From the NCBI RefSeq assembly GCF_028308085.1, contig NZ_JAQMFS010000057.1, positions 35,302 through 99,301 of the forward strand: 64,000 bases of DNA, read 5' to 3'. The DNA comes from Gemella haemolysans (GTDB taxonomy: Bacteria > Bacillota > Bacilli > Staphylococcales > Gemellaceae). Below are positions 8,973-17,967 of this stretch, one piece after another. Every line of letters begins with the position of its first letter. Position 1 is the stretch's first letter. Both the position numbers and the translations under genes were made by a program. The notes under the pieces were generated by a model. It worked only from the letters and a program-made list of their open reading frames with translations. It was not told the DNA's origin and did no database searches.

Positions 8973-8993
8973 TTTTATGTAAACTGTATTCTC
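8950..8993. repeat. Extended 28-bp dif-like palindrome, copy 2, between convergent genes
   Basis: The core AGTTTACATAA-N6-TTATGTAAACT (8958-8985) is extended by GAGAATAC and GTATTCTC to a perfect 19-base stem. The TAA of the GrpB-family gene (8970-8972) lies within it, and the stop of the opposing gene starts at its edge (8993-8995). It can act as a bidirectional terminator, but its core is the same as at 6855 and 13873. Confidence 0.75.
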
Positions 8994-9235
8994 TATTTTA
9001 CTTCTTTTTTATTGAAATAATTATATAATCCGTGAATAGCAACTATTGACCAAACACCTTCTAGTAAAACAAATCCCCATTGTTTACCTATAAAGGCATC
9101 AATACCAAGAATTAATGCTCCGATAGCATTTAGTAATAAATAACTAAGTGATGTAGTTTTAAGTTTTCCTAATTGACTAAATACAAAGCCTATAAGAATC
9201 AAGAGTGATCCTAAAACTTGTACAATAATCCCCAT
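8993..9235 (-). CDS. Small membrane protein, CBU_0592-like
   Basis: This 80-residue protein has three predicted membrane helices: a first with VLGSLLILIGFVFSQLG, a second with LLLNAIGALILGIDAFI and a third with GFVLLEGVWSIVAIHGLY. The pattern of a Gln-Leu-Gly-Lys loop and a G-W/G-F-V-x-L-E-G-V-W motif resembles the small CBU_0592 family often found as lone membrane proteins; the function is unknown. The start is supported by GGAGGT 7 bases before the ATG. It is the first minus-strand gene after the strand switch and overlaps the palindrome at its stop. Confidence 0.75.
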   Translation of the reverse strand: MGIIVQVLGSLLILIGFVFSQLGKLKTTSLSYLLLNAIGALILGIDAFIGKQWGFVLLEGVWSIVAIHGLYNYFNKKEVK

Positions 9236-9298
9236 TTTTTACCTCCATAATATATAATAACTTTTATATTTTAACTTAATTGGAGATATATTGCAATA

Positions 9299-10345
9299 CT
9301 AATCATCTAATTTATCAATAGATTGTTTAATTATTTTTTTAGATTCGTTAATGTATAGCATTGAAGTATCACTGTTAGAGTGTCCCATTTGAGTCATAAT
9401 GATTGGTATATTACCGTTTGTTTTTAATGCTAATTTAGTACCGTAACTATGTCTTAGTTTATGTGGTGACATTGGAACGTTAAATGCATCGGTGTATTTC
9501 ATAACCAGTTTTTGAATGGCTCTTATTGATAATCCAGTTCTGTTTCTACTGATGAAAACAAAGTCTTCTCTATTAAGTTTAAAAGGTAGGGAAGTAATAT
9601 ACTCATTAATCCTGTCTAAGGCGGATTTAGTTATTATAACTGTGTCTACTTTATTACCTTTTCTAATAACGTTTATCTCACTATTTAGAAAATCTATATC
9701 TTTAACCTTTAAATTAGCAAGTTCATTGACACGAATACCACTTTTTAAAAATAGCGTTAATATCGCAAGATCTCGTGCTTTATCACGTAAAAAGAACGTT
9801 TTTCCATGATTTGATAAAGTTTTCTCATACTCAAATTCAACATACTGCAAGAATTCTTCGTCCTGAGAGTCTAAAAAAATCTTTTCAGAAATTTTCTTTG
9901 ATCTTGATGATAAAGTCTCTTTCACACGATTAATAGGTATCTTAAGCATTACATTTCGCTCAAAATAAGCTCGTCCTTGTTCATTTTCACTTGTAACAGT
10001 AAGGAACTTATATAAAGACCTCATAGCAGCCTTATAATTGTTAACAGTCGTTTGACTTCGATATTTTCCATTAACTTGTTCACGAGAAAGAGATTTAAAA
10101 TAACTTTCCATTTCTTTTTTAGATATATTTTCTAAAGTAGATAGTTCAACTTCTTTTATATTTTCTGCATCTGAAATTGTTTCTCTAATAGTCCAATTTA
10201 GAAAGTTCTTATAGGTTTCTAAATATCTATGTAAAGTAAGTGGTGATAAATTATCATAATACGTGTCGATGAAGTCTTCTATATAATCTGGGAATTCAGG
10301 AAGTATTTTATTTATTTTTTGTTTATAATAATCACGTTGATTCAT
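9299..10345 (-). CDS. xerS: Tyrosine recombinase XerS
   Basis: This single-protein Xer recombinase resolves chromosome dimers at dif, replacing XerC/XerD. The 348 residues and the N-terminal block VELSTLENISKKEME closely follow streptococcal XerS rather than XerC or XerD. The catalytic set is present: R205 (GIRVNEL), K at about 229-232, H295 and R298 (SPHKLRHSYGT), H322 (MGHSNSD) and nucleophile Y331. The N-terminal core-binding SAM-like domain covers about residues 15-120. In streptococci, xerS sits next to its dif site. A dif-like sequence lies 34 bases upstream here. Note its position at the strand switch. Confidence 0.88.
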   Translation of the reverse strand: MNQRDYYKQKINKILPEFPDYIEDFIDTYYDNLSPLTLHRYLETYKNFLNWTIRETISDAENIKEVELSTLENISKKEMESYFKSLSREQVNGKYRSQTTVNNYKAAMRSLYKFLTVTSENEQGRAYFERNVMLKIPINRVKETLSSRSKKISEKIFLDSQDEEFLQYVEFEYEKTLSNHGKTFFLRDKARDLAILTLFLKSGIRVNELANLKVKDIDFLNSEINVIRKGNKVDTVIITKSALDRINEYITSLPFKLNREDFVFISRNRTGLSIRAIQKLVMKYTDAFNVPMSPHKLRHSYGTKLALKTNGNIPIIMTQMGHSNSDTSMLYINESKKIIKQSIDKLDD

Positions 10346-10754
10346 TGGTATTACTAGATTCTCCTTAAGTTTATTAATTATACATATAATATGTATTATA
10401 CGAACAAATATATTATATCATATTTATAAGTTTCTTTCAATACAGTTCAATCCCCTTATTTCGATATATTATTGAAAATTGATTTTTTCTATTTTTAAAT
10501 TATCTTTATATATCATTTCTACCGAATATTATAAAGAATTATTGACTATATTTGTAATGTAATCTGTATTTTAAAATCTTTGAAAAAATGACCTATTTAA
10601 ACGCCATATAAGCGTCGAAAAAAAATTTTTAATACAATTACTCCAAAATGACATATAACCTCTTAAAATTGATTTAAATGCCTAATTTGACATTCTCACC
10701 TAATTTAGTACATATTTTATCTGATTTCTATATATATTTATTAATATAATGTAA
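10346..10754. other. AT-rich intergenic region with candidate dif sites
   Basis: No credible gene is visible in this roughly 410-base stretch between xerS and the rpmB terminator. It holds the dif-like site at 10379-10406 and a second motif at 10473-10489. There is also a possible plus-strand promoter (TTGACT, 17 bases, TGTATT, about 10541-10569) with no open frame downstream. Low coding content beside xerS fits a terminus/dif zone. Confidence 0.5.
10379..10406. other. dif: Candidate dif recombination site
   Basis: The sequence reads as left arm TATACATATAA, centre TATGTA, right arm TTATACGAACA. The core ATAA-N6-TTAT is the canonical Xer core. The right arm matches 7 of 11 positions of the Bacillus dif right arm TTATGTAAACT (recalled). 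It sits 34 bases upstream of xerS, where streptococci place difSL. AT-richness makes chance matches possible. Confidence 0.35.
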
Positions 10755-10755
10755 A

Positions 10756-10783
10756 AAGCTATCTAAGTTTCCTTAGATAGCTT
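10756..10783 (-). terminator. Rho-independent terminator of rpmB
   Basis: The perfect 12-base stem AAGCTATCTAAG / CTTAGATAGCTT has a 4-base loop. Read on the minus strand it is followed by T residues. It lies 17 bases beyond the rpmB stop. Confidence 0.85.
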
Positions 10784-10799
10784 AAAGTTTATCGCTTAA

Positions 10800-10988
10800 T
10801 TATACACGCTCAACTTTTCCAGATTTTAAAGCTCTAGCAGAAACCCAAACTTTTTTAGGTTGTCCGTCTACTAAAATTGTTACTTTTTGTAGATTAGCTT
10901 TGAATTTTCTTTTATTTGCGTTCATTGCGTGTGAACGAGTATTTCCTGAACGAGCTTTACGTCCAGTAACGTAACAAACTTTTGCCAT
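10800..10988 (-). CDS. rpmB: 50S ribosomal protein L28
   Basis: L28 is a small basic protein of the large ribosomal subunit. The 62-residue sequence has the typical [20 protein letters not shown] start and the [14 protein letters not shown] C-terminal block ([17 protein letters not shown]). There is no zinc-binding CxxC pair, so it is the zinc-independent form; it has one cysteine. The ribosome-binding site AAAGGAGG precedes the ATG. It is monocistronic, with its own promoter and terminator. Confidence 0.97.
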   Translation of the reverse strand: MAKVCYVTGRKARSGNTRSHAMNANKRKFKANLQKVTILVDGQPKKVWVSARALKSGKVERV

Positions 10989-11046
10989 GAATTAATCCTC
11001 CTTTTGGAAATAGTTTATTCATAACATTTACTACATACACAATAAT

Positions 11047-11075
11047 AATATAACATACCTTAACATAAATATCAA
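11047..11075 (-). promoter_or_regulatory. Sigma-A-type promoter of rpmB
   Basis: On the minus strand, TTGATA (11070-11075) is separated by 17 bases from TATATT (11047-11052), about 60 bases before the rpmB start codon. The spacing and boxes fit a housekeeping promoter. Confidence 0.65.
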
Positions 11076-11104
11076 GTAAAAACATTACTTATTTTAAAAA
11101 TATT

Positions 11105-12505
11105 TTATGTAATCGAAGTCATTATCAGTATTATAATAAATGCTACTATAGAAGCTATAGTTGTACCTAATGTCCAAGTTTTAAATGTTGTTTTAAAATC
11201 TAAGTTTAAATATTGTTTAAATAACCAGAAACCAGGATCATTTACATGTGAACAAAACATACTTCCTGCAGTAATACTTAACATTATAAATACCGGTGAA
11301 TAACTGATAGTTGGAACTAAAGGTTCTACTATTGCTAACGTTGTAATTGCTGCAATAGTTGCACTACCTAATGATATTCTTAGGATAGCAGCAACAAAGA
11401 AACTAATAAGTATTGGTGATATGTTCATACCACTAGTTATTTGAACTATCTCATCTGTTACCTTTGAATCTACCAATACTTGTTTCAAACCTCCAGCAGC
11501 ACCATTAATAAGTAATACGACTGCTATTGTTTTAATAGATTGACTTAATAATGGTGCAATACCACTAATTCGTAAATGTTTTACAGTCATTAATTTCCAG
11601 ATGGCTATTAATAAGCTTATAATTAATGCTGTAACTGGATTACTTATAATTGTTAATATATCTTTTAAACTAGATGGTAAATTTTTTATACCTAATGCTA
11701 TAGTAGGAATTGTAATTAAAATTACAGGTAATAACATTAATATAATAGCAAAACTAGAACTTATCAGCTGTTTTTCTATTTTTAAAACACTAATATTTTT
11801 TTGTTCTGTTTGTACGATAGGTTTAGTTTGTACCATCTTTGAATTGGTTAATAATAAACCACCTATTATTGCTGTTGGTATTGCTACTATTAAACCATAG
11901 AAGAAAACTTCTGCCATATTAAGATGAAAAGTCTTAGTAATAATACTTGGACTAGGGTGTGGTGGAAACAGTGCATGGATGGTTAGTACTCCTATACTTG
12001 CTGGTAAAGCTAAGTAAATTTTATCTAATTTTAGTTCTTTTGCTACTGCCAATATAATTGGTATTACTAAAATAAAAGCTACATCAAAGAATAAAGAAAA
12101 ACTGATACACATTCCAGCAATAAGAAGACCTAATTGAATCCTCTTAATTCCAAATAAACTAATCATTTTTTTTGCAGTAATTTCTACTGCTCCTAATTCT
12201 TCTAATATTCTTCCAAACATAGCTCCTAATCCTAAGATTAAAGATAAATGACCTAGAAGAGATCCTGTCCCCTTCTCTACTGAATCAATTATTGAACTAG
12301 GGGATAAACCTAAAAATAAACCTAGAATAATTGCTACTATAAGTATTGATAAAAAGGGTTCGAAATGTAATTTTGTTATTAAAAATATTAGTACGCTAAT
12401 CCCTAAGAAAACTAATAACAATTTATAAGAGTGAATTCCTAAAAAATAAGCTAGGATTGAATATATAATTAATCCTAAGCCGATTAATATTTTATCTAAT
12501 TTCAT
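11105..12505 (-). CDS. gntP: Gluconate:H+ symporter, GntP family
   Basis: This is an inner-membrane permease for gluconate or a related organic acid. The 466 residues contain about 12 hydrophobic segments. GntP-family features are visible: EKGTGSLLGHLSLILGLGAMFG near residue 80-100, FPPHPSP around 180 and the C-terminal SHVNDPGFWLFKQYL. No gluconate kinase or regulator lies beside it, so the substrate is not settled. The start ATG has AAGGAGA upstream. It stands alone between rpmB and a DUF1697 gene. Confidence 0.87.
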   Translation of the reverse strand: MKLDKILIGLGLIIYSILAYFLGIHSYKLLLVFLGISVLIFLITKLHFEPFLSILIVAIILGLFLGLSPSSIIDSVEKGTGSLLGHLSLILGLGAMFGRILEELGAVEITAKKMISLFGIKRIQLGLLIAGMCISFSLFFDVAFILVIPIILAVAKELKLDKIYLALPASIGVLTIHALFPPHPSPSIITKTFHLNMAEVFFYGLIVAIPTAIIGGLLLTNSKMVQTKPIVQTEQKNISVLKIEKQLISSSFAIILMLLPVILITIPTIALGIKNLPSSLKDILTIISNPVTALIISLLIAIWKLMTVKHLRISGIAPLLSQSIKTIAVVLLINGAAGGLKQVLVDSKVTDEIVQITSGMNISPILISFFVAAILRISLGSATIAAITTLAIVEPLVPTISYSPVFIMLSITAGSMFCSHVNDPGFWLFKQYLNLDFKTTFKTWTLGTTIASIVAFIIILIMTSIT

Positions 12506-12583
12506 TATATTCTCCTTAATTTTTCATTAGGTAATTATATCATTACTAGCTATATCAAGTAAAGATATACGCTTACTATAGAA

Positions 12584-13126
12584 TTAGTGTTCTTTATCTA
12601 GTAACTCAGCGATTTTCATAAAAGTTCTTCCGTTTCTAATAGTAACAGCTTTATAGAAAGATTCTTTAATTAAATATTTATGATATGCCGTTTTTAAATA
12701 GTTCTTTTCATTAAATTTCCCCCAAAAAACAGCTCTTTTTCCAAAATAAACATTTTCTTCGTTTAAAGGCATACTATTTATTCGTTCTTTTATACTAGAG
12801 AAATCTGTATCCTCACTATAAAATAGTACATCTTTTCTATAAAAATCATCATTCCACCAACTAGGCAAATTTTTAAGTTCTTCTATGTATTCTTGTTTTG
12901 TCAGTATTACTTTATTAATTTTGAAAGGATATGAATTCAATATCTGTGATATCTTTTCATTAACGATATCTATGTTGTCAGTGGTATAGAATATAATATT
13001 GCCGCTGTTAATATATGTAATAATATTTTCATATCCTAAACCAGTAATCGCATCTTTCAAATCAGCCATAGAAACCTTATTTCTGCCACCAACATTGATT
13101 CCACGAAGTAAAAGTACATATTTCAT
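12584..13126 (-). CDS. DUF1697 family protein
   Basis: This 180-residue protein has the DUF1697 signature at its N-terminus: YVLLLRGINVGGRNKVSMADLK followed by LGYENIITYINSGNIIF. The family is widespread and cytoplasmic with no proven function. The C-terminus holds the usual NEKNYLKTAYHKYL-x-RNGRTFMKIAELL blocks, so the gene looks intact. The start has AAAGGAGAA upstream. It lies after the efp terminator and is likely transcribed separately or by readthrough. Confidence 0.88.
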   Translation of the reverse strand: MKYVLLLRGINVGGRNKVSMADLKDAITGLGYENIITYINSGNIIFYTTDNIDIVNEKISQILNSYPFKINKVILTKQEYIEELKNLPSWWNDDFYRKDVLFYSEDTDFSSIKERINSMPLNEENVYFGKRAVFWGKFNEKNYLKTAYHKYLIKESFYKAVTIRNGRTFMKIAELLDKEH

Positions 13127-13143
13127 TATTTTCTCCTTTTATA

Positions 13144-13181
13144 AAAAAGCTCTCTATCATCGAAATAATAGAGAGTTTTAT
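13144..13181 (-). terminator. Rho-independent terminator of efp
   Basis: Minus-strand stem CTCTCTAT pairs with ATAGAGAG around a 10-base loop. It is flanked by A residues on one side and a run of six T on the other, 14 or so bases after the efp stop. Confidence 0.8.
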
Positions 13182-13194
13182 AATTATACTTAAA

Positions 13195-13752
13195 TTATGC
13201 TCTTGATACGTAAGAACCTTCTGCTGTATTGATTACTAATACATCTCCTTCTTTAACGAATAGAGGTACTTGTAATGTGTATCCAGTTTCTACTGTAGCA
13301 GCTTTAGTAGCTCCTTGTGCAGTATCACCTTTAACACCAGGTTCAGTTTCAGTTACAGTAAGTTCTACTGTTGTTGGTAAGTCAATACCTAAGATTTCAT
13401 CACCAAACATTAAGATTGAAACTTCCATGTTTTCTTTTAAGAAGTTTAATTCGTATTCTAATTGTGCTTCAGGTACTTCGATTTGCTCGTAAGTAGCGTT
13501 ATCCATAAATACATAAGCTTCACCTGTTGAGTAAAGATATGACATTTTTTGGTTATTGATTTGAGCTTTTGCTACTTTCTCACCAGCTCTGAATGTTTTA
13601 TCATTAACTGCACCTGTACGCATATTTCTTAATTTAGAACGTACGAAAGCAGCTCCTTTACCAGGTTTAACGTGTTGGAATTCCATTACTTTCCAAATGT
13701 TTCCATCAACTTCGATAGTAACTCCAGTTTTAAAATCATTAACTGATATCAT
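13195..13752 (-). CDS. efp: Elongation factor P
   Basis: EF-P binds between the ribosomal P and E sites and relieves stalling at polyproline. The 185 residues comprise three beta domains. The N-terminal [15 protein letters not shown] and the loop [10 protein letters not shown] are clear; the loop carries the lysine corresponding to the modified residue (K32-type). The C-terminal [22 protein letters not shown] is conserved. AGGAG precedes the ATG. The peptidase gene that often precedes efp in Bacilli is absent. Confidence 0.97.
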   Translation of the reverse strand: MISVNDFKTGVTIEVDGNIWKVMEFQHVKPGKGAAFVRSKLRNMRTGAVNDKTFRAGEKVAKAQINNQKMSYLYSTGEAYVFMDNATYEQIEVPEAQLEYELNFLKENMEVSILMFGDEILGIDLPTTVELTVTETEPGVKGDTAQGATKAATVETGYTLQVPLFVKEGDVLVINTAEGSYVSRA

Positions 13753-13867
13753 TATTGTATTTCTCCTTTAAATTGTACTAATATTATTATAAATAAAAAT
13801 TTTTTTAAAATCAAGGTAAAAACGATTAATTTTAATGTAAAATACTATAAACATTGTATATTTCAAG

Positions 13868-13905
13868 CGTTTAGTTTACATAAAATATATTATGTAAACT
13901 AAACG
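13868..13905. repeat. 28-bp dif-like palindrome, copy 3
   Basis: The core AGTTTACATAA-N6-TTATGTAAACT (13873-13900) is extended by CGTTT and AAACG to a 16-base perfect stem. It lies 4 bases beyond the trmB stop. No T-tract follows on the minus strand, so it is a poor terminator. Its arms are identical to those at 6855 and 8958. Confidence 0.65.
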
Positions 13906-13908
13906 TAG

Positions 13909-14550
13909 TTATTTTACTATTACAGCTTCTACCATGTATATTCTATTACCTTTTTTAATGAACTTATCTTCATATTCCGTATGAACATTATCTTCTTCAT
14001 AGACGCTGTTTGTTAGGTCTAATGATAATCTATTGAATGTAAATCCATACTTTGCATAACTCATTAAACTATACTCAAACAAACCTTGATTATCTGTTTT
14101 TTGAATGATAGTCTTATCACCACTAAGAATATTCTCATAACGAGATAAAAATGTGTGGAATGTAAGTCGTCTTTTCTCATGTCTTGTTTTTGGCCATGGA
14201 TCAGAGAAGTTTAGATAAAGTTGATCAACCTCACCTTCAGAAAAATACTCAAGTAAATCTTCAGCATTTCCAGAAATAAGTTTTAGATTTTCTCTGTGAG
14301 TTTCTTCTACTTTATCTAATAGAAACGTTAATACAGTAGGTTGAGCCTCCATTGCGATAAAGTTTATATTTGGATGTTTTTCTGCTAATGTATGAATAAA
14401 CTTACCTTTTCCACTCCCTATTTCAAGATGAATTGGATTTTTATTTCCAAATATTTCTTTCCATTTCCCTTTATTATCCTTAGGTTGTAAAAATACAACG
14501 GGACTATTTTCTAAACGCTCTCTTGCGTCTGCTCTATTTCGAACTCTCAT
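13909..14550 (-). CDS. trmB: tRNA (guanine-N7-)-methyltransferase
   Basis: TrmB methylates N7 of G46 in tRNA variable loops. The 213-residue Rossmann methyltransferase shows the SAM-binding EIGSGKGKFI motif (about residue 42-51) and the family signature NFSDPWPKTRHEKRRLT. The N-terminal RVRNRADARERL is typical of Bacilli. Its start lies 12 bases after the M16 peptidase stop, so the two are probably one operon. Confidence 0.96.
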   Translation of the reverse strand: MRVRNRADARERLENSPVVFLQPKDNKGKWKEIFGNKNPIHLEIGSGKGKFIHTLAEKHPNINFIAMEAQPTVLTFLLDKVEETHRENLKLISGNAEDLLEYFSEGEVDQLYLNFSDPWPKTRHEKRRLTFHTFLSRYENILSGDKTIIQKTDNQGLFEYSLMSYAKYGFTFNRLSLDLTNSVYEEDNVHTEYEDKFIKKGNRIYMVEAVIVK

Positions 14551-14562
14551 TCATGCACCTTT

Positions 14563-17430
14563 CTATTTTAATTCAATTGTTTCATTGAATAAATCTTTAT
14601 TTTCTAATACTTTTTCTTTTGAACCTAGTACACAAGTATAGGCTCTAGACTTCATATTTTCAAATACAGTTGCTAATTTTTGTATATCTTCAACTGTGGT
14701 ATTTTTAATTTCATTTACAAGTTCATCATAAATATTAAATGGTGAATTTGTTAAATATTTATTAAGTGAATATGTTGCTAACGCACTTGGTGACATCAAT
14801 ACATCTAATGTATTCAGTGTACCGATAATGTATTTATTTAAATCATTCTCATCAGCGACAAAGTTTCGGACATAGTTATCAATATTGTAATATATATCTA
14901 GAGTTTCAACTAAATTAGGATCACGATAAGACCATAAGTTAAAATCACCAAAGTTATTAAATATTGCTCCAGAACCGTAAGCACCATTTTTCACACGAAC
15001 ATTATTCCACAAATAATCTAAACTTAGGATATGTCTTAGTACTAGATGAGTTCCGGTATAATCTTTAATATTGTATCCAACACCCACATACTGCACAAGA
15101 GAATCAAAGTAAAATCCTTCAGAATAACCGTTTTCTTCTAATTTTATTTCAAATCCTTTTTGTCTATTTGTATCTTTTGGATATTTTTCTAAGAAGCTAG
15201 TAAAAACTTCTTTAAAATCATTATATTCTTCTTTATTTCCAACAAAGTTTGTTAATAATCTAGATTTATTGAAAATTAATTTAGCAACATTATAAAGATT
15301 TTCTTTTATACTTTCGTTGTCAGATTTATAATTATCTAGTAATTTATTGATGAATAAGTAGAAGTCATATTCACCATGGTATGATGCTAACTTACTTTGT
15401 GGATTATAGAATCCACTAATTCTACGTGCTACAAACGCATGTCCTGAATTCTTGAATTTGTTTTCTAGCATTAATTTAACTTCTAAAAGGACGTTGTATA
15501 ATGCTTCTTTATCTTCAAAATCAACATTAAGTGTTGTTTCCTCTATTATATTAGCTAATTCTTTTGATTTTTCAACAAGATTTTTCGCGCTAATTATAAA
15601 TTTAACTTCACATTCATCACTCTTATGTTTTCTAAAGACATCTATATAAGAACTAACTCCACCAAGATTTGCTCCTATTTCTTTAATAACTTCTGCCTCG
15701 GTTTTATTTTTTGTGTTAAAGTTAAATAATAAATATGATAAAATTGAAGCGTATTGAAGCTGTTCTAGCTCAAAATCGCTAATATCAAAAAGTAATTTAG
15801 TATAAGAAATTCCATTTGTTACTGCATTATAATGAGAGAATTTTAAATCTTTATATGTTTCAAATAATGTTTCTTCAAAAGGATTTTTTAATTCAACTTC
15901 TTTAGCATCAACACATTTAATTTTTTCAAGATCTTCTTTCTTATCTATACTATTTTGCCAGTTTTGTAAAGAGATATTATTTTCAACTATATCTTGTAGT
16001 TCATTTTCGGATAATGAAGCTTTGTATTCAACTAGATTTTTCTCTTTTTGCTCTTTTTCTAAAGTTGGAATTAACTGTAAAACAGCTTGTTTCTCATTAT
16101 TAATTAGGAACTCTTTTGCAAGACTTTCATATTTTTTATCTTTACAATTTTCTTGTAAATCAGCTATAACTTTATCTAAATCAAATGAAGACAGTATGTC
16201 TTCTTCACTGTAAAGCCAAGTTCTTAATAATCTTATTGCGTAAGAAACACCTTTTGGTGCAGAAGTTTTGTTAATTTCTTCTTTAATTGAGAAATTTTTC
16301 TTATTGATTGAAGCTTGTACTTGCTCATAATCAAAACCTTTTTCAATGATTGATTTAAGAAGTTTTTTGTATTCAGTATCAAGTTTATCTAATTTATCAT
16401 CTTTTACATATTTGAAGATGACTGAATAGACAGTTTCTTTTCTATCTTTTTGAACATAACTATAAACATCTTCACAAAAATCATTTTCTATGAAATATTT
16501 TCTAAATTCAGTATTACTACTTCCTAGAAGTATATCATCTATAATATCAATATTTTCGATTCTACTGAATTCATTACTATCACCAAGAATGTAATTATAT
16601 GCAACATATGCCTTGTTACTAAGCTCTTCGTTAAAATAAGTTCGCTTAACAATTTCTTTTGAAAAATGATTTTGACGTGATAAGTTATAGTCACTATAAT
16701 CTTTATAATCATAGTTATTTAAATAACTATCGATATGTTTCAAATATTGGTCTACATTTAGATTACCATATAAGAAGATATAACTGTTACTTGGGTGATA
16801 ATTATAATTATACGTTTCTAAAAATTCTTCTTGTGTTATTGAAGGAATAGCCTCCGGTTTCCCTCCTGAAGAATATTTATATGGTGTATCACTGAATAAG
16901 TGTTCACTAACATATTGATCAAGGACTTCATCTACTGATGAGTATGCACCTTTCATTTCATTATAAACTACACCTTTGTATATAAGTTCATCCTCTTTAT
17001 TTTCTAAATGGTAATGCCAACCTTCTTGTGCTAATATATTCTCATTATCTTTTAAATTTGGATTAAATACAGCATCTAAATAGATGTCCATTAATATTTC
17101 TAAATCTTTTTCATTTTTAGATGATACTGGATACATAGTTTTATCAGGAAATGTCATTGCATTTAAAAATGTATTAAAAGAACCTTTAAGTAGTTCTACA
17201 AAAGGTTCTTTTACTGGATATTTCGCTGAACCACATAAAACAGAATGTTCTAAAATATGAAAAATACCATTATCATTATAAGGGATAGTTTTAAAACTTA
17301 TGCTAAAACTTTTATTTATGTCGTCATTTTCAAAGAAAACTAATCTAGCACGAGTTTTAGTATGCTCATAAAGATAAGCATTTGTATTAATATTTTTTAG
17401 ATATTTCTTTTCTATAAGTTCAAATGTCAT
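14563..17430 (-). CDS. M16C family zinc metallopeptidase (PreP-like)
   Basis: This is a large peptidase of the insulinase clan with 955 residues, the length of presequence-protease-type M16C enzymes. The inverted zinc motif HILEH (about residues 58-62) and the downstream NEMKGAYSS glutamate ligand are intact, so it should be active. The C-terminal half holds the inactive-homologue domains, including VRVKNGAYGSG, a common M16C motif. No signal peptide is seen, so it probably digests peptides in the cytoplasm. It lies 12 bases upstream of trmB. Confidence 0.92.
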   Translation of the reverse strand: MTFELIEKKYLKNINTNAYLYEHTKTRARLVFFENDDINKSFSISFKTIPYNDNGIFHILEHSVLCGSAKYPVKEPFVELLKGSFNTFLNAMTFPDKTMYPVSSKNEKDLEILMDIYLDAVFNPNLKDNENILAQEGWHYHLENKEDELIYKGVVYNEMKGAYSSVDEVLDQYVSEHLFSDTPYKYSSGGKPEAIPSITQEEFLETYNYNYHPSNSYIFLYGNLNVDQYLKHIDSYLNNYDYKDYSDYNLSRQNHFSKEIVKRTYFNEELSNKAYVAYNYILGDSNEFSRIENIDIIDDILLGSSNTEFRKYFIENDFCEDVYSYVQKDRKETVYSVIFKYVKDDKLDKLDTEYKKLLKSIIEKGFDYEQVQASINKKNFSIKEEINKTSAPKGVSYAIRLLRTWLYSEEDILSSFDLDKVIADLQENCKDKKYESLAKEFLINNEKQAVLQLIPTLEKEQKEKNLVEYKASLSENELQDIVENNISLQNWQNSIDKKEDLEKIKCVDAKEVELKNPFEETLFETYKDLKFSHYNAVTNGISYTKLLFDISDFELEQLQYASILSYLLFNFNTKNKTEAEVIKEIGANLGGVSSYIDVFRKHKSDECEVKFIISAKNLVEKSKELANIIEETTLNVDFEDKEALYNVLLEVKLMLENKFKNSGHAFVARRISGFYNPQSKLASYHGEYDFYLFINKLLDNYKSDNESIKENLYNVAKLIFNKSRLLTNFVGNKEEYNDFKEVFTSFLEKYPKDTNRQKGFEIKLEENGYSEGFYFDSLVQYVGVGYNIKDYTGTHLVLRHILSLDYLWNNVRVKNGAYGSGAIFNNFGDFNLWSYRDPNLVETLDIYYNIDNYVRNFVADENDLNKYIIGTLNTLDVLMSPSALATYSLNKYLTNSPFNIYDELVNEIKNTTVEDIQKLATVFENMKSRAYTCVLGSKEKVLENKDLFNETIELK

Positions 17431-17454
17431 ATTATTTAATTATTTCATAGTAGA

Positions 17455-17967
17455 TTACATTTTTAGTAATGTAAGAACATCATAACCTTGTAGTTTGTCC
17501 ATTCCATTTAGACCATCTAGTTCGATTAAGAATGCAATACCTACTACGATTCCTCCTAATTCTTCTACTAATTTAATAGTTGCTTCAATTGTTCCACCAG
17601 TAGCTAGTAAATCGTCAGTGATAAGAACACGTTGACCAGGTTTAATAGCATCTTTGTGCATTGTTAAAGTGTTACTACCATATTCTAAATCATATTGGTA
17701 AGAAATAACTTCACGAGGTAATTTATTAGGTTTTCTAACAGGAACGAATCCAATACCTAATGAATAAGATACAGGACATCCAATAATAAAACCACGTGCT
17801 TCTGGTCCAACTACAACATCAACTTGTTTTTCTTTTGCATAGTTAACGATTTGATCAGTAGCATATTTATATGCCTCACCATCTGCCATTAATGTAGTAA
17901 TATCTTTAAAACTAATTCCTTCTTTTGGCCAATTTTCTACGATTGAAATGTATTTTTCTAAATTCAT
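17455..17967 (-). CDS. apt: Adenine phosphoribosyltransferase
   Basis: Apt salvages adenine to AMP using PRPP in the cytoplasm. The PRPP-binding motif [13 protein letters not shown] is present (about residue 118-130), along with [12 protein letters not shown] and the KPNKLPRE hood region. The 170 residues are standard. The start ATG follows AGGAGAA. It precedes the M16 peptidase by 24 bases on the same strand. The relA gene that commonly follows apt in Bacilli is not here. Confidence 0.96.
   Translation of the reverse strand: MNLEKYISIVENWPKEGISFKDITTLMADGEAYKYATDQIVNYAKEKQVDVVVGPEARGFIIGCPVSYSLGIGFVPVRKPNKLPREVISYQYDLEYGSNTLTMHKDAIKPGQRVLITDDLLATGGTIEATIKLVEELGGIVVGIAFLIELDGLNGMDKLQGYDVLTLLKM

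Noticed and set aside
10541..10569. Plus-strand promoter for an unknown transcript
   Set aside because: TTGACT-17-TGTATT is plausible, but no open frame, stable structure or terminator follows, and AT-rich DNA yields such matches by chance.
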